A stretch of 64,000 bases of DNA from Myxococcales bacterium (GTDB lineage Bacteria; Myxococcota; Myxococcia; Myxococcales; JAKAPL01): NCBI GenBank assembly GCA_021783235.1, contig JAJXUD010000006.1, positions 31,506 to 95,505 of the forward strand, written 5' to 3'. This document shows, piece by piece, positions 1-8,176 of the stretch. The notes under the pieces were generated by a model that made no database searches, was not told the origin of the DNA, and saw only the letters and a program-made list of their open reading frames with translations. Positions within the stretch are counted from its first letter, which is position 1. Each line of letters begins with the position of its first letter. Made by a program: the position numbers and the translations under genes.

Positions 1-629
1 GCCGCGCGGCTCAAGGCCTCGGCGGCCTCGCGCGTCAGCTCCGTCCCCTTCGTCGCCTCCTCGCCGTTCGCGAGGACCGCGATCCGGGGCCGCTCGACGC
101 CGAGCATGCGCCGCATGTAGACCTCGCCCATCAGAGCGAACTGGACCAGGTGGACCGCCTTGCAGTCGGTGTTCGCGCCGGCGTCGAGAAGGAGGGTCTT
201 GCCGCCGAGGCTCGGGATGAGCGCCGCGATGGCGGGCCGCTCGACCCCCTCGAGCCGGCCGACGACCAGGACCGCCCCGGCCATCACCGCACCCGAGTTC
301 CCAGCGCTCACCATGGCGTCGGCCTCGCCCTTCGCGAGAAGGTCGAAGCAGACGCGGATGGAAGAGTCCTTCTTCTGCCGGAGCGCCTGGCCCGGGTGCT
401 CGCCCATCTCCACGACCTCGGTGGCGTGGCGGACCTCGATGGTCCCGGCGGGCAGCGCCCCCTGCTTCGCGAGCTCGGAGCGGATCCGCGGCTCGTCGCC
501 CACGAGCAGGACGCGCAGCGGCAGCCCGAGGTCGCGAACCGCCTCGGCGGCGCCGGCGACGACCGCGCCCGGGGCATGGTCCCCGCCCATCGCGTCGAGC
601 GCGATTCGCAGTGTCGAGGTCTGGATCAA
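1..629 (-). CDS. plsX: Phosphate acyltransferase PlsX (C-terminus off the window)
   Basis: PlsX makes acyl-phosphate from acyl-ACP, the first step of membrane phospholipid synthesis in the PlsX/PlsY route. The visible N-terminal part (about 209 codons) carries the family hallmarks: IALDAMGGDHAPG near the start, the VSAGNSGAVMAGA loop and the LLDAGANTDCKA segment. The reading frame opens after a TAG at 647-645. The first usable start is TTG at 629, giving a short lead (LIQTSTLRIALD); no ATG lies upstream of the conserved core, and a CTG at 611 is the only other choice. It sits 15 bp after rpmF, in the usual yceD-rpmF-plsX order, so co-transcription is likely. Incomplete at the window edge. Confidence 0.93.
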   Translation of the reverse strand, partial: MIQTSTLRIALDAMGGDHAPGAVVAGAAEAVRDLGLPLRVLLVGDEPRIRSELAKQGALPAGTIEVRHATEVVEMGEHPGQALRQKKDSSIRVCFDLLAKGEADAMVSAGNSGAVMAGAVLVVGRLEGVERPAIAALIPSLGGKTLLLDAGANTDCKAVHLVQFALMGEVYMRRMLGVERPRIAVLANGEEATKGTELTREAAEALSRA

Positions 630-644
630 GCGCTCGGCCGAAGG

Positions 645-821
645 CTAGGCGGTCTCGAGGACCTGGCGGCCGTTGTAGTTGCCGCAGGCCTTGCAGGCGC
701 AGTGCGGCTCGACCGGCTCCCGGCACTTCGGGCAGGTGGCGACGGCGACGCGAGCGACCTTCCAGTGGGCCCGGCGACGGTCGCGCCGCATCTTCGAGGT
801 GCGCTTCTTCGGAACTCCCAT
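645..821 (-). CDS. rpmF: 50S ribosomal protein L32
   Basis: A 58-residue basic protein starting MGVPKKRTSKMRRDRRRAH, the standard L32 N-terminus. It has the two zinc-binding CxxC pairs of the zinc-dependent form (CPKC and CKACG) and the closing GNYNGRQVL signature. It is a structural component of the large ribosomal subunit near the peptidyl transferase region. It lies 34 bp downstream of yceD and just upstream of plsX, a linkage conserved across many bacteria. Length matches the family. All four Cys are kept, so this is the Zn-containing C+ type. Confidence 0.97.
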   Translation of the reverse strand: MGVPKKRTSKMRRDRRRAHWKVARVAVATCPKCREPVEPHCACKACGNYNGRQVLETA

Positions 822-855
822 GGCTCTACCTCTTCTTCAAAGACGCCACTTCGCG

Positions 856-1419
856 TCAGTTGGACAGCTTCACCGATCGCAGCTTTTCCCAGCGGGGATC
901 GAACGGTCTCGGCGCGCAACCACAGGGCCCCTCGTTCAGATCGCGGCCGCAGCTGGGGCAGAGGCCCGCGCAGCCTTCCCGGCAGAGAGCGTCCATGGGG
1001 AGAGCCAGGAGGATCTGCTCGCGGACGATCGGCTCGAGCTCGATGTGGCGGCCGTCGAAGGTCTCCTCGTCGATTCGGGCGGAGCCAAAGCTCGCGGTCC
1101 CGCCCGCCTCCCGCTCCTCGCTCTTCTCTGCCACCTCTTCCCGCTCGCGCGGCACGAGGTTCAGGGTGAATGACACCGGCACGGCCACCTTCACCTGCGC
1201 GAGGCAGCGCCGGCACTCGGTGGCGAGCGGAGCGGACAGGGAGCCCCGGACGAGAACGCCCTGGTCGACCTTCTCGAGCCGCCCCGTCAGCTTGGCCGGC
1301 GCGACCGACCAGAAGCCGGTCTTGCGCTCCCCGTCGAGGAGCTGGTCGAGCCACGGCTGGCCGAGATCCTCCGTGAGATCGAGCCCTTCCTCGCCGATTT
1401 CTTCGATGGTGAAGCGCAT
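856..1419 (-). CDS. yceD: YceD / DUF177 family protein
   Basis: A 187-residue member of the DUF177 (YceD) family, linked to 23S rRNA accumulation in other bacteria and nearly always upstream of rpmF. Visible features are the CRRC pair around residue 90 within LATECRRCLAQ, an acidic central loop, and the C-terminal Cys motif LCPSCGRDLNEGPCGC, together a plausible zinc site. The start chosen is the ATG giving MRFTIEEI, where the conserved fold begins; the frame stays open upstream but the extra 34 residues are Pro/Gly/Arg-rich and look non-coding. First gene of the yceD-rpmF-plsX set. Confidence 0.9.
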   Translation of the reverse strand: MRFTIEEIGEEGLDLTEDLGQPWLDQLLDGERKTGFWSVAPAKLTGRLEKVDQGVLVRGSLSAPLATECRRCLAQVKVAVPVSFTLNLVPREREEVAEKSEEREAGGTASFGSARIDEETFDGRHIELEPIVREQILLALPMDALCREGCAGLCPSCGRDLNEGPCGCAPRPFDPRWEKLRSVKLSN

Positions 1420-1743
1420 GTGCGGAAGGTCCCCATCGCCGGGAGCGCGAGGATGTACCAATGGGCCCGGAGGCCTGTCAAGCAAGCATCCCGGCGCCGA
1501 TCTCGCCGTCCCCGGCGTCACTGGACGGCTTTGGGGTTGTAACCCGCCGCCCCATCCGGGGCTTCCGCCGCCCGAGAAACCGGAGTGAACCAGCGACGGC
1601 CGGGGGCGCGTCCGGGGGCCTTGGGGCGCCGGCGCTCGAGGGCGCGGCGACTCGCCCCCCCCCGATGCGCACGGTCCCCCGGGCTACGTCCGTCGCCCTG
1701 ACTCGGCTTGACGCCCAGCGGCGACGCGCTTAGGACAGAGGGC
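1420..1743. other. Divergent intergenic region, yceD / efflux operon
   Basis: 324 bp between two divergent operons, with no convincing gene. It must hold the promoters for yceD-rpmF-plsX (leftward) and the metal efflux operon (rightward). A rightward TTGACG at 1708-1713 with TAGGAC at 1731-1736 (17-bp spacer) is a weak sigma-70-like match. It would put the transcript start almost at the ATG at 1744, so I treat it as tentative. No clear metal-regulator dyad was seen. Confidence 0.4.
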
Positions 1744-2115
1744 ATGCGCGCCGGCCGCCTCACCGCCGTCCTCTGCCTGCTCGGCCTGTCGCTCTCCGCG
1801 GCGGTGGGGCCTGGGATCCGGCTCCTGCGCTGCACGCTCACGGGCCGCGTCTCCATCGACTGCTGCTGCGACGCCTCCGGCGGGGCCGCGCCGGACGCGC
1901 TCGGCGGGCCATCGACCCAGGGCTGCTGCACCGTGCAGCGGCTCGCCTCGCCCTGGAGCGCCCACCAGCTCTCGGCGCGCCCCCCGAGCCTCGCGGCCGC
2001 GCCGGACCTGGCCCGGCCGACCCTCGCCACGGGCCTCGCTGCCCGCGCCTTCCAACGCCCTGCCGCGCCGTCGCTCTACCCGCCGCCGCTCTGGCTGCGG
2101 GTCTCCCGCGTCTAG
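1744..2115 (+). CDS. Small exported Cys-rich protein leading the metal efflux operon
   Basis: A 123-residue protein with a Sec-type signal (MRAGRLTAVLCLLGLSLSAA). A compact Cys region follows: IDCCCDASGG at about 37-46 and GCCTVQR some 20 residues later. The rest is Pro/Ala-rich with no further domain. The start is the ATG at 1744, preceded by GAGGG. It lies 57 bp upstream of the CusC-like gene in the same direction, so it is probably the first cistron of the efflux operon. The Cys clusters after an export signal suggest a periplasmic or surface metal-binding role, which is inference. I do not know a named family for it. Confidence 0.72.
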   Translation: MRAGRLTAVLCLLGLSLSAAVGPGIRLLRCTLTGRVSIDCCCDASGGAAPDALGGPSTQGCCTVQRLASPWSAHQLSARPPSLAAAPDLARPTLATGLAARAFQRPAAPSLYPPPLWLRVSRV

Positions 2116-2172
2116 CCGCTCCTCGCGCCCAACTCTTTCGGGCGCCGCATCCGCGGTGCCCCGCGAGGACTC

Positions 2173-3420
2173 ATGCTCCCTCTGCTGCTCGGGCTGGCGC
2201 TCCAGGCGCCGGCCCCGCTCCACCTCCAAGACCTCCTGAAGGAGGCGCGCGACCAGAACCCCGAGCTGCGAGCGGCGCTCGCCGAGCTGCGCGCGGCGCG
2301 CGCGTCCGTCGCGCCGGCGGGCGCGCTCGACGACCCGATGCTGATGCTCCAGCTCTGGAACGGCCCCGTCGACTTCTCGTCGGTGCCGCTGATGCTCCAG
2401 CTCTCGGAGACGTTCCCGCTCGGCGGAAAGCGCTCCCGCCGCCGGGAGGCCGCCCGGGCCGACGAGCGCTCGGGTGAGGCAAACGCCGCGGCCAAGGCGC
2501 GGGACGTCGAGGAGGCGGTGGCGAACGCCTACTTCGATCTCTTCATGATCGACCGGACGCTCGACGTCGACCGCGAGCTCGAGGGGCTCGTGGCCGCCAT
2601 GACCGAGGCGGCCTCGGCCCGGATCGCCTCGGGCAAGGGCGAGCTCGCCGATCAGCTCGACTCCCAGGGCGAGACGCTCCAGCTCCAGGCCGACGAGGAG
2701 ACGGCCACGGCCCAGCGCGTCTCGGCGAGCGCACGGCTCGCGACCCTCTTGGACCGCGACCCGGAGCTGCCGCTCGGCCCGACCGGCGTGCCGGCGCTCC
2801 TCCCCTCGCTGCCGGCGCAAGCCACGCTGCGCGACCGGGCGCTCGCCTCCCGGCCGGAGCTCGCCGCCGCCGACGCCGCCGTGGCCGCGGCGAACGCCCA
2901 GCTCGGGCTCGCGCAGGCCGAGCGGATCCCGGACCTGGGGCTCTCGGCGGGCGAGATGCACGCCTTCGGCGGCCCGCCCGGAGTCCGCGACTTCCTCTTC
3001 CTGGGCGTTCAGACGAACCTGCCGATCTTCGACGGCGAGAAGAACGGCCCGAAGATCGAGGCCGCGACCGCCCGGCTCGACGCGATGCGGGAGGCCGTCC
3101 GAGCGCTCCGCAACCGGATCCTCGCCGAGGTGGCCGACGCCTACGCACACGTCGAGGCCGAGGAGCACCTCATCCATCTCCACCACCGGCTCATCCCGCT
3201 CTCGCGCCAGGCGTTCGAGAGCTCGATCTCGAGCTACGCCGCCGGCCGCTCCGACTTCTTGCGGGTCCTCGACGGCGCCCGGAAGCTGCAGATGCACGAG
3301 CTCGACCTCGCCGCCCACCTCGGCGCCTACGAGCAAGCGCTCGCCGCGCTCGAGCACGCCGTCGGAACGGATCTCGGCCTCGCGGCGCACGCCGAAGAGG
3401 GCTCCCTGGAGGCACACTGA
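2173..3420 (+). CDS. TolC-family outer-membrane efflux protein (CusC/CzcC-like)
   Basis: 415 residues with the two-repeat outer-membrane efflux protein fold: long Ala/Glu-rich helices, a conserved ETFPLGGKRSRR segment near residue 80 and a second-repeat counterpart QTNLPIFDGEKNGPK near 280. It forms the outer-membrane exit channel of a tripartite heavy-metal RND pump. The signal peptide is short (MLPLLLGLALQAPAP). The start has GAGGA 6 bp upstream. Its TGA overlaps the ATG of the adaptor gene, so translation is coupled. Substrate is taken from the neighbouring CusA-type pump. Confidence 0.9.
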   Translation: MLPLLLGLALQAPAPLHLQDLLKEARDQNPELRAALAELRAARASVAPAGALDDPMLMLQLWNGPVDFSSVPLMLQLSETFPLGGKRSRRREAARADERSGEANAAAKARDVEEAVANAYFDLFMIDRTLDVDRELEGLVAAMTEAASARIASGKGELADQLDSQGETLQLQADEETATAQRVSASARLATLLDRDPELPLGPTGVPALLPSLPAQATLRDRALASRPELAAADAAVAAANAQLGLAQAERIPDLGLSAGEMHAFGGPPGVRDFLFLGVQTNLPIFDGEKNGPKIEAATARLDAMREAVRALRNRILAEVADAYAHVEAEEHLIHLHHRLIPLSRQAFESSISSYAAGRSDFLRVLDGARKLQMHELDLAAHLGAYEQALAALEHAVGTDLGLAAHAEEGSLEAH

Positions 3421-5003
3421 TGAATCGCCACTCGACGACCGCGCTCTGTCTCGCGGCGCTCTCCGCGGCCACCGGCTGCGCCAAGGGGATGGTCCGCACC
3501 GTTCAGGCGGGCCCGTTGCGCGCCGAGTTCTCAATCGACCCGGACCCGCCGATCGCCGCGGAGAACCGGCTTCTCCTCCGCCTGAGGGACGAACAGGGGC
3601 GGGCGGTCGACGGCGCGAAGCTCGAGCTCGACTACGACATGCCCGCGATGGGGACGATGCCCGAGATGAAGGGACGGGGCGAGAGCCGCGCGCTCGGGAA
3701 CGGCCGCTATCGGATCGACTACGAGCTCCCGATGAACGGCGAGTGGAAGGTGACCGTCTCGATCGAGGCTCCGCCCGCGCCACCCGAGCGGATCCGGCTG
3801 AAGCTCTCGCCTCCCCGCGGCGGTTTCGTCGTCGAGGGTGCGGCGGCCGGCCCTCAGGGCGCCGCGCCTGGGACGACCGGCGCGCCGGGGATGGGAATGC
3901 CGGGCTGCGGCGGCTCGGCCATGCCCGGGATGGCGGGCATGCCTTCGCAGCCCTCACCCGCCTCCGCCCCGGCCAAAGGCCTGCTCGACATCCCCCTCGA
4001 GCGGCAGCAGCTCATCGGCGTCACCTACGGGACGGTCGCAGAGCGGCCCCTGTCCGTGAAGATGCGGGCCGCCGGGCGCGTGCAGGTGGACGAGCGGGAG
4101 CTCGCCGACGTGACCCTCCGCTACGAGGTCTACGTCGAGAGCCTCTTCGTCGCCGAGACCGGCAAGCGCGTCGCGCGCGGCCAGCCGCTCCTGCGCGCCT
4201 ACAGCCCCGATCTCCTCTCCGCCGAGCGGGAGCTGCTCGACCTCGAGCACGGGCCCGCTCGCGGCGGCGCTGGGGGGCACGGCTCGGCGCTCCTCGAGGC
4301 AGCGCGGGAGCGGCTGCGCTTCTGGGATCTCGGCGCCTCGCAGATCGCCGCGATCGAGCGCGGCGGGAAAGCCGACGGCACGGTCGTCGTCCACGCCCCG
4401 GCGGCCGGCGTGGTCCTCGAGAAGGACGTCGTGGAGGGAACCCACGCGATGCCCGGCATGGTCCTCTACCGGCTCGGCAACCTCGGGCGAATCTGGATCG
4501 AGGCGGCGATGTACGAGTTCGACGCCCCCTTCGTCGCGGTCGGCGAGCCAGCGAGGGCCACTCTTCCCGCGCTCGGTAGCCGCCCCTACGAGGCGCGCGT
4601 CGGCTTCGTCGCCCCCACCCTCGACGAGAAGACGAGGACGCTCGAGGCGCGGCTCGAGGTCGAGAACCCCGACCTCGCCCTCAAACCCGGGATGTTCGCC
4701 GAGGTGGACCTCGAGAGGCCGCTCGGGGTCCGCCTCGCGGTCCCCGACTCGGCCCTGATCCTCTCGGGCGAACGGCGCTACGCCTTCGTCGAGCGCGGCC
4801 CCGGGAAGCTCGAGCCGGTGGAGGTGCGCGTCGGCGCGCTCGCGGGCGGCTGGGACGAGGTGCTCGCCGGCCTCTCCGCCGGCGAGCGCGTCGTCACCGG
4901 CGGAAACTTTCTCGTCGCGAGCGAGGCCCAGCTGCGCGGCCTCTTCGCGCGCTGGGAGCTCGACGCTCCGGACGCCGGCGGATCCGACGGAGGCGCGAAG
5001 TGA
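3420..5003 (+). CDS. RND periplasmic adaptor, CusB-like, with N-terminal YtkA/FixH-like domain
   Basis: 527 residues. A lipoprotein-type signal (ALSAATGC) is followed by a YtkA/FixH-like beta-sandwich at about 30-130 (DYDMPAMGTMPEM). Next is a Met/Gly/Pro-rich linker with Met-x-Met and Cys residues (GMGMPGCGG), then a standard membrane-fusion core at about 180-510: a first barrel-sandwich strand set, a helical hairpin near the SPDLLSAEREL motif, and a beta-barrel. It links the CusA-like pump to the TolC partner. The Met-rich linker fits monovalent copper/silver capture, as in CusB; that is inference. It overlaps both neighbours by 4 nt (start ATG within the preceding stop, own stop inside the next GTG). 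Confidence 0.88.
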   Translation: MNRHSTTALCLAALSAATGCAKGMVRTVQAGPLRAEFSIDPDPPIAAENRLLLRLRDEQGRAVDGAKLELDYDMPAMGTMPEMKGRGESRALGNGRYRIDYELPMNGEWKVTVSIEAPPAPPERIRLKLSPPRGGFVVEGAAAGPQGAAPGTTGAPGMGMPGCGGSAMPGMAGMPSQPSPASAPAKGLLDIPLERQQLIGVTYGTVAERPLSVKMRAAGRVQVDERELADVTLRYEVYVESLFVAETGKRVARGQPLLRAYSPDLLSAERELLDLEHGPARGGAGGHGSALLEAARERLRFWDLGASQIAAIERGGKADGTVVVHAPAAGVVLEKDVVEGTHAMPGMVLYRLGNLGRIWIEAAMYEFDAPFVAVGEPARATLPALGSRPYEARVGFVAPTLDEKTRTLEARLEVENPDLALKPGMFAEVDLERPLGVRLAVPDSALILSGERRYAFVERGPGKLEPVEVRVGALAGGWDEVLAGLSAGERVVTGGNFLVASEAQLRGLFARWELDAPDAGGSDGGAK

Positions 5004-8000
5004 TCGCGGGCCTCATCCGCTGGTGCGCCGGCCACCGGCTCGCCACCGTCCTCATCGTCCTCGCCGCCGCGGCGATCGGCGGCTACGCGCTGTCGCGCAC
5101 CCCGCTCGACGCCATCCCCGACCTCTCCGACGTGCAGGTGATCATCTACGGCGAATGGATGGGGCAGTCGCCCGACCTCGTCGAGGACCAGGTCACCTAC
5201 CCCATCGTCACCGCGCTCGTCGGCGCGCCGCACGTCAGCGCCGTCCGCGGCCTGTCGATGTTCGGCATGTCGTTCGTGAGCGTGATCTTCGAGGACGGCA
5301 CCGACCTCTACTGGGCGCGGAGTCGCGTCCTCGAGTACCTGCAATCGCTCGGCTCGCGGCTGCCCGAAGGGGTGACCCCGAGGCTGGGCCCCGACGCGAC
5401 GGGCGTCGGCTGGGTCTACGAGTACGCGCTCGTCGACGAGACGGGCCACGTGGACCTCGCCGCGCTCCAGTCGTTGCAGGACTGGGACCTGCGCTACGCC
5501 CTCCAGTCGCTGCCGGGGGTGGCCGAGGTCGCGAGCGTGGGCGGCTTCGTCAAGGAGTACGAGATCGAGCTCGACCCGGTGAAGCTAGAGGCCTTCCACG
5601 TGCCCCTCCAGAAGGTGGTCGACGCCGTTCGCATGTCCAACGGCGACGTGGGCGGCCGCGTCCTCGAGATCGCGGGCACCGAGCACTACATCCGGGGGCG
5701 CGGCTACGTGAAGAGCCCGGCGGACCTCGAGAAGGTCGTCCTCGGCGCCGAGAACGGCACGCCCATCACCGTCCGCGACGTCGGGACGGTGCGACTCGGC
5801 CCCGCGCAGCGGCGCGGCCTCGCCGAGTTGGACGGCAAGGGCGAGACCGTGGGCGGGGTCGTCGTGATGCGCACGGGCGAGAACGCGCTCGACGTCATCC
5901 GGCGCGTAAAGGCCCGCCTGCGGGAGATCGAGCCCACCCTGCCGCCCGGAGTGAGGATCGTCCCCACCTACGACCGATCGACCCTCATCGAAGCGAGCAT
6001 CCACACCCTCGAGCACACGCTCCTCGAGGAGCTGATCGTCGTCGCGCTCGTGATCCTCCTCTTCCTCTGGCACGCCCGCAGCACGCTCGTGCCGGTGCTC
6101 ATGCTGCCCATCGCGGTCCTCCTCGCCTTCATTCCGATGACGGCGATGCACCTCACGGCGAACATCATGTCGCTCGGCGGCATCGCCATCGCCATCGGCG
6201 CCATGGTGGACGCCGCGATCATCGTCGTCGAGAACGTCCACAAGCGGCTCGACCGATGGGAGAAGACGGGCAAGAAGGAGCCGCGTGGCGAGGTCGTGAC
6301 CGAGGCGCTCGTGGAGGTGGGGCGCCCCATCTTCTTCTCGCTCCTCGTCATCACCGTGGCCTTCCTGCCGGTCTTCACGCTCACCGGGACCGAAGGCCGG
6401 CTCTTCCAGCCGCTCGCCTTCACCAAGACCTTCTCGATGGCCTTCGCGGCGATTCTCTCGGTCACCTTGGTCCCCGCCATCGCAGCGATCTTCATCCGCG
6501 GCCGCATTCGATCCGAGGAGGAGAACCCCGTGAGCCGGCTGCTCGATCGGATCTACGACCCGGTCTGCCGCTTCGCGCTCCGCTTCCGCTGGCCGCTCCT
6601 CGCCCTGGGCGTGCTCGCCGTCGCCACCACCGTACCGGTGGCCCTCCGGCTGGGCAGCGAGTTCATGCCGCCGCTCAACGAGGGGACTCTCCTCTACATG
6701 CCTGGCGGAGCCGTGCCGGGCCAGAGCGACGACTCGGCCTTCGACACGCTGCAGCGGCAGGACCAGATCCTCATGCGCTTCCCCGAGATCGCCCGGGTCT
6801 TCGGCAAGGCGGGCCGCTTCGACACGCCCACCGACCCGGCGCCCCTCGAGATGTTCGAGACCGTGGTGACCTTGAAGCCCAAGGACGACTGGCCGAAGGG
6901 TGAGAGCTGGGACGATCTCATCGGGAAGCTGGACGCGGCCCTGCAGTTCCCCGGCATGCCGAACGTCTGGTGGATGCCGATCCAGACCCGCACCGAGATG
7001 CTCGCCACCGGCGTCCGCAGCCCGCTCGGCATCCAGGTCCTCGGCCCCGACCTCGCCGGCATCGACCGGCTGTCACGAGAGCTCGAGGCCGCCCTCGCGA
7101 AGGTGCCCGGCACCCGCTCGGCGTTCGCCGAGCGGATCGCCACCGGCGGCCAGTACCTCGACTTCGACGTCGACCGCGATGCGGCCGCCCGCTACGGCCT
7201 CGAGGCGATGGACGTCGAGGACGCGATCGAGACCGCCATCGGAGGCAAGGTGGTGACGACGACGGTCGAGGGGCGCGAGCGCTACCCCGTCCGCGTCCGC
7301 TACGCCCGCGACTTCCGCTCGACGCTCCCCGACCTCGGGCGCGTCCTCGTCCCGACCCCGAGCGGCGCCCAGGTACCGCTCTCCGAGCTGAGCCGGCTCC
7401 GCTCGCGCCCGGGCCCCTCGATGCTGCGCGACGAGGGCGGCCGGCTCTACTCCTACGTCAACGTCGATACCGCGCGCCCCATCGACGACTACGTGCGGGA
7501 CGCCAAGCGGGCCGTGGCCGAGCAGGTGAAGCTGCCCTCCGGCTTTCGGCTCGCCTGGATGGGCCAGTACCTCTACCTCGAGCGAGCCAAGGCCCGGCTC
7601 GCCTTCGTCGTGCCGATCACGCTCCTCGTCATCTTCCTGCTCTTGCTCGCGAACTCCGGCAGCCCCGTCGAGGCGGCGCTCGTCATGCTGGCCGTGCCCT
7701 TCTCGCTCATCGGCGCCTTCTGGCTCCTCTACGCCCTCGGCTACCACCTCTCGGTCGCCGTCTGGGTCGGGATCATCGCGCTTGCGGGCCTCGACGCCGA
7801 GACCGGCATCGTGATGCTGCTCTACCTGGATCTCGCCTGGAAGGAACGACGACCCAGGAGCCGAGACGAGGCGCGCGAGGCCATCCTTCAGGGCGCGGTC
7901 AAGCGGATCCGGCCCAAGATGATGACGGTCTGCACCATCATCGCCGGCCTGGTGCCCATCCTCTGGTCGCAGGGGGCCGGCGCCGACGTCATGAAACGGA

Positions 8001-8176
8001 TCGCCGCTCCGATGATCGGCGGCGTCGTCACCTCGGCGATCCTCGAACTCGTCCTCTACCCGGCGATCTACCTGGTCTGGAAGGGGCGAGGGCTCCCTGG
8101 CGGACCCGGCGCTGCGCCTACGTCGACCTCGACACCGCGCGCCGCATTCGCTGCGGCAGCGCCCCGGGGTCCCTGA
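5000..8176 (+). CDS. Heavy-metal RND efflux pump, CusA-type
   Basis: 1058 residues, full length for the HME-RND family, with 12 predicted TM segments and two large periplasmic loops. TM4 reads GAMVDAAIIVVENVHKRL, which resembles the CusA (Cu/Ag) rather than the CzcA signature. RTEMLATGVRSP matches the region of a Met used for metal relay in CusA, as I recall that family. It exports metal across the inner membrane and periplasm driven by protons. Start is GTG at 5000, overlapping the adaptor stop. The last ~20 residues run antisense over the end of gltB (8118-8176), so the two genes converge and overlap by 59 bp; the tail TSTSTPRAAFAAAAPRGP is not conserved-looking. Confidence 0.93.
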   Translation: MIAGLIRWCAGHRLATVLIVLAAAAIGGYALSRTPLDAIPDLSDVQVIIYGEWMGQSPDLVEDQVTYPIVTALVGAPHVSAVRGLSMFGMSFVSVIFEDGTDLYWARSRVLEYLQSLGSRLPEGVTPRLGPDATGVGWVYEYALVDETGHVDLAALQSLQDWDLRYALQSLPGVAEVASVGGFVKEYEIELDPVKLEAFHVPLQKVVDAVRMSNGDVGGRVLEIAGTEHYIRGRGYVKSPADLEKVVLGAENGTPITVRDVGTVRLGPAQRRGLAELDGKGETVGGVVVMRTGENALDVIRRVKARLREIEPTLPPGVRIVPTYDRSTLIEASIHTLEHTLLEELIVVALVILLFLWHARSTLVPVLMLPIAVLLAFIPMTAMHLTANIMSLGGIAIAIGAMVDAAIIVVENVHKRLDRWEKTGKKEPRGEVVTEALVEVGRPIFFSLLVITVAFLPVFTLTGTEGRLFQPLAFTKTFSMAFAAILSVTLVPAIAAIFIRGRIRSEEENPVSRLLDRIYDPVCRFALRFRWPLLALGVLAVATTVPVALRLGSEFMPPLNEGTLLYMPGGAVPGQSDDSAFDTLQRQDQILMRFPEIARVFGKAGRFDTPTDPAPLEMFETVVTLKPKDDWPKGESWDDLIGKLDAALQFPGMPNVWWMPIQTRTEMLATGVRSPLGIQVLGPDLAGIDRLSRELEAALAKVPGTRSAFAERIATGGQYLDFDVDRDAAARYGLEAMDVEDAIETAIGGKVVTTTVEGRERYPVRVRYARDFRSTLPDLGRVLVPTPSGAQVPLSELSRLRSRPGPSMLRDEGGRLYSYVNVDTARPIDDYVRDAKRAVAEQVKLPSGFRLAWMGQYLYLERAKARLAFVVPITLLVIFLLLLANSGSPVEAALVMLAVPFSLIGAFWLLYALGYHLSVAVWVGIIALAGLDAETGIVMLLYLDLAWKERRPRSRDEAREAILQGAVKRIRPKMMTVCTIIAGLVPILWSQGAGADVMKRIAAPMIGGVVTSAILELVLYPAIYLVWKGRGLPGGPGAAPTSTSTPRAAFAAAAPRGP

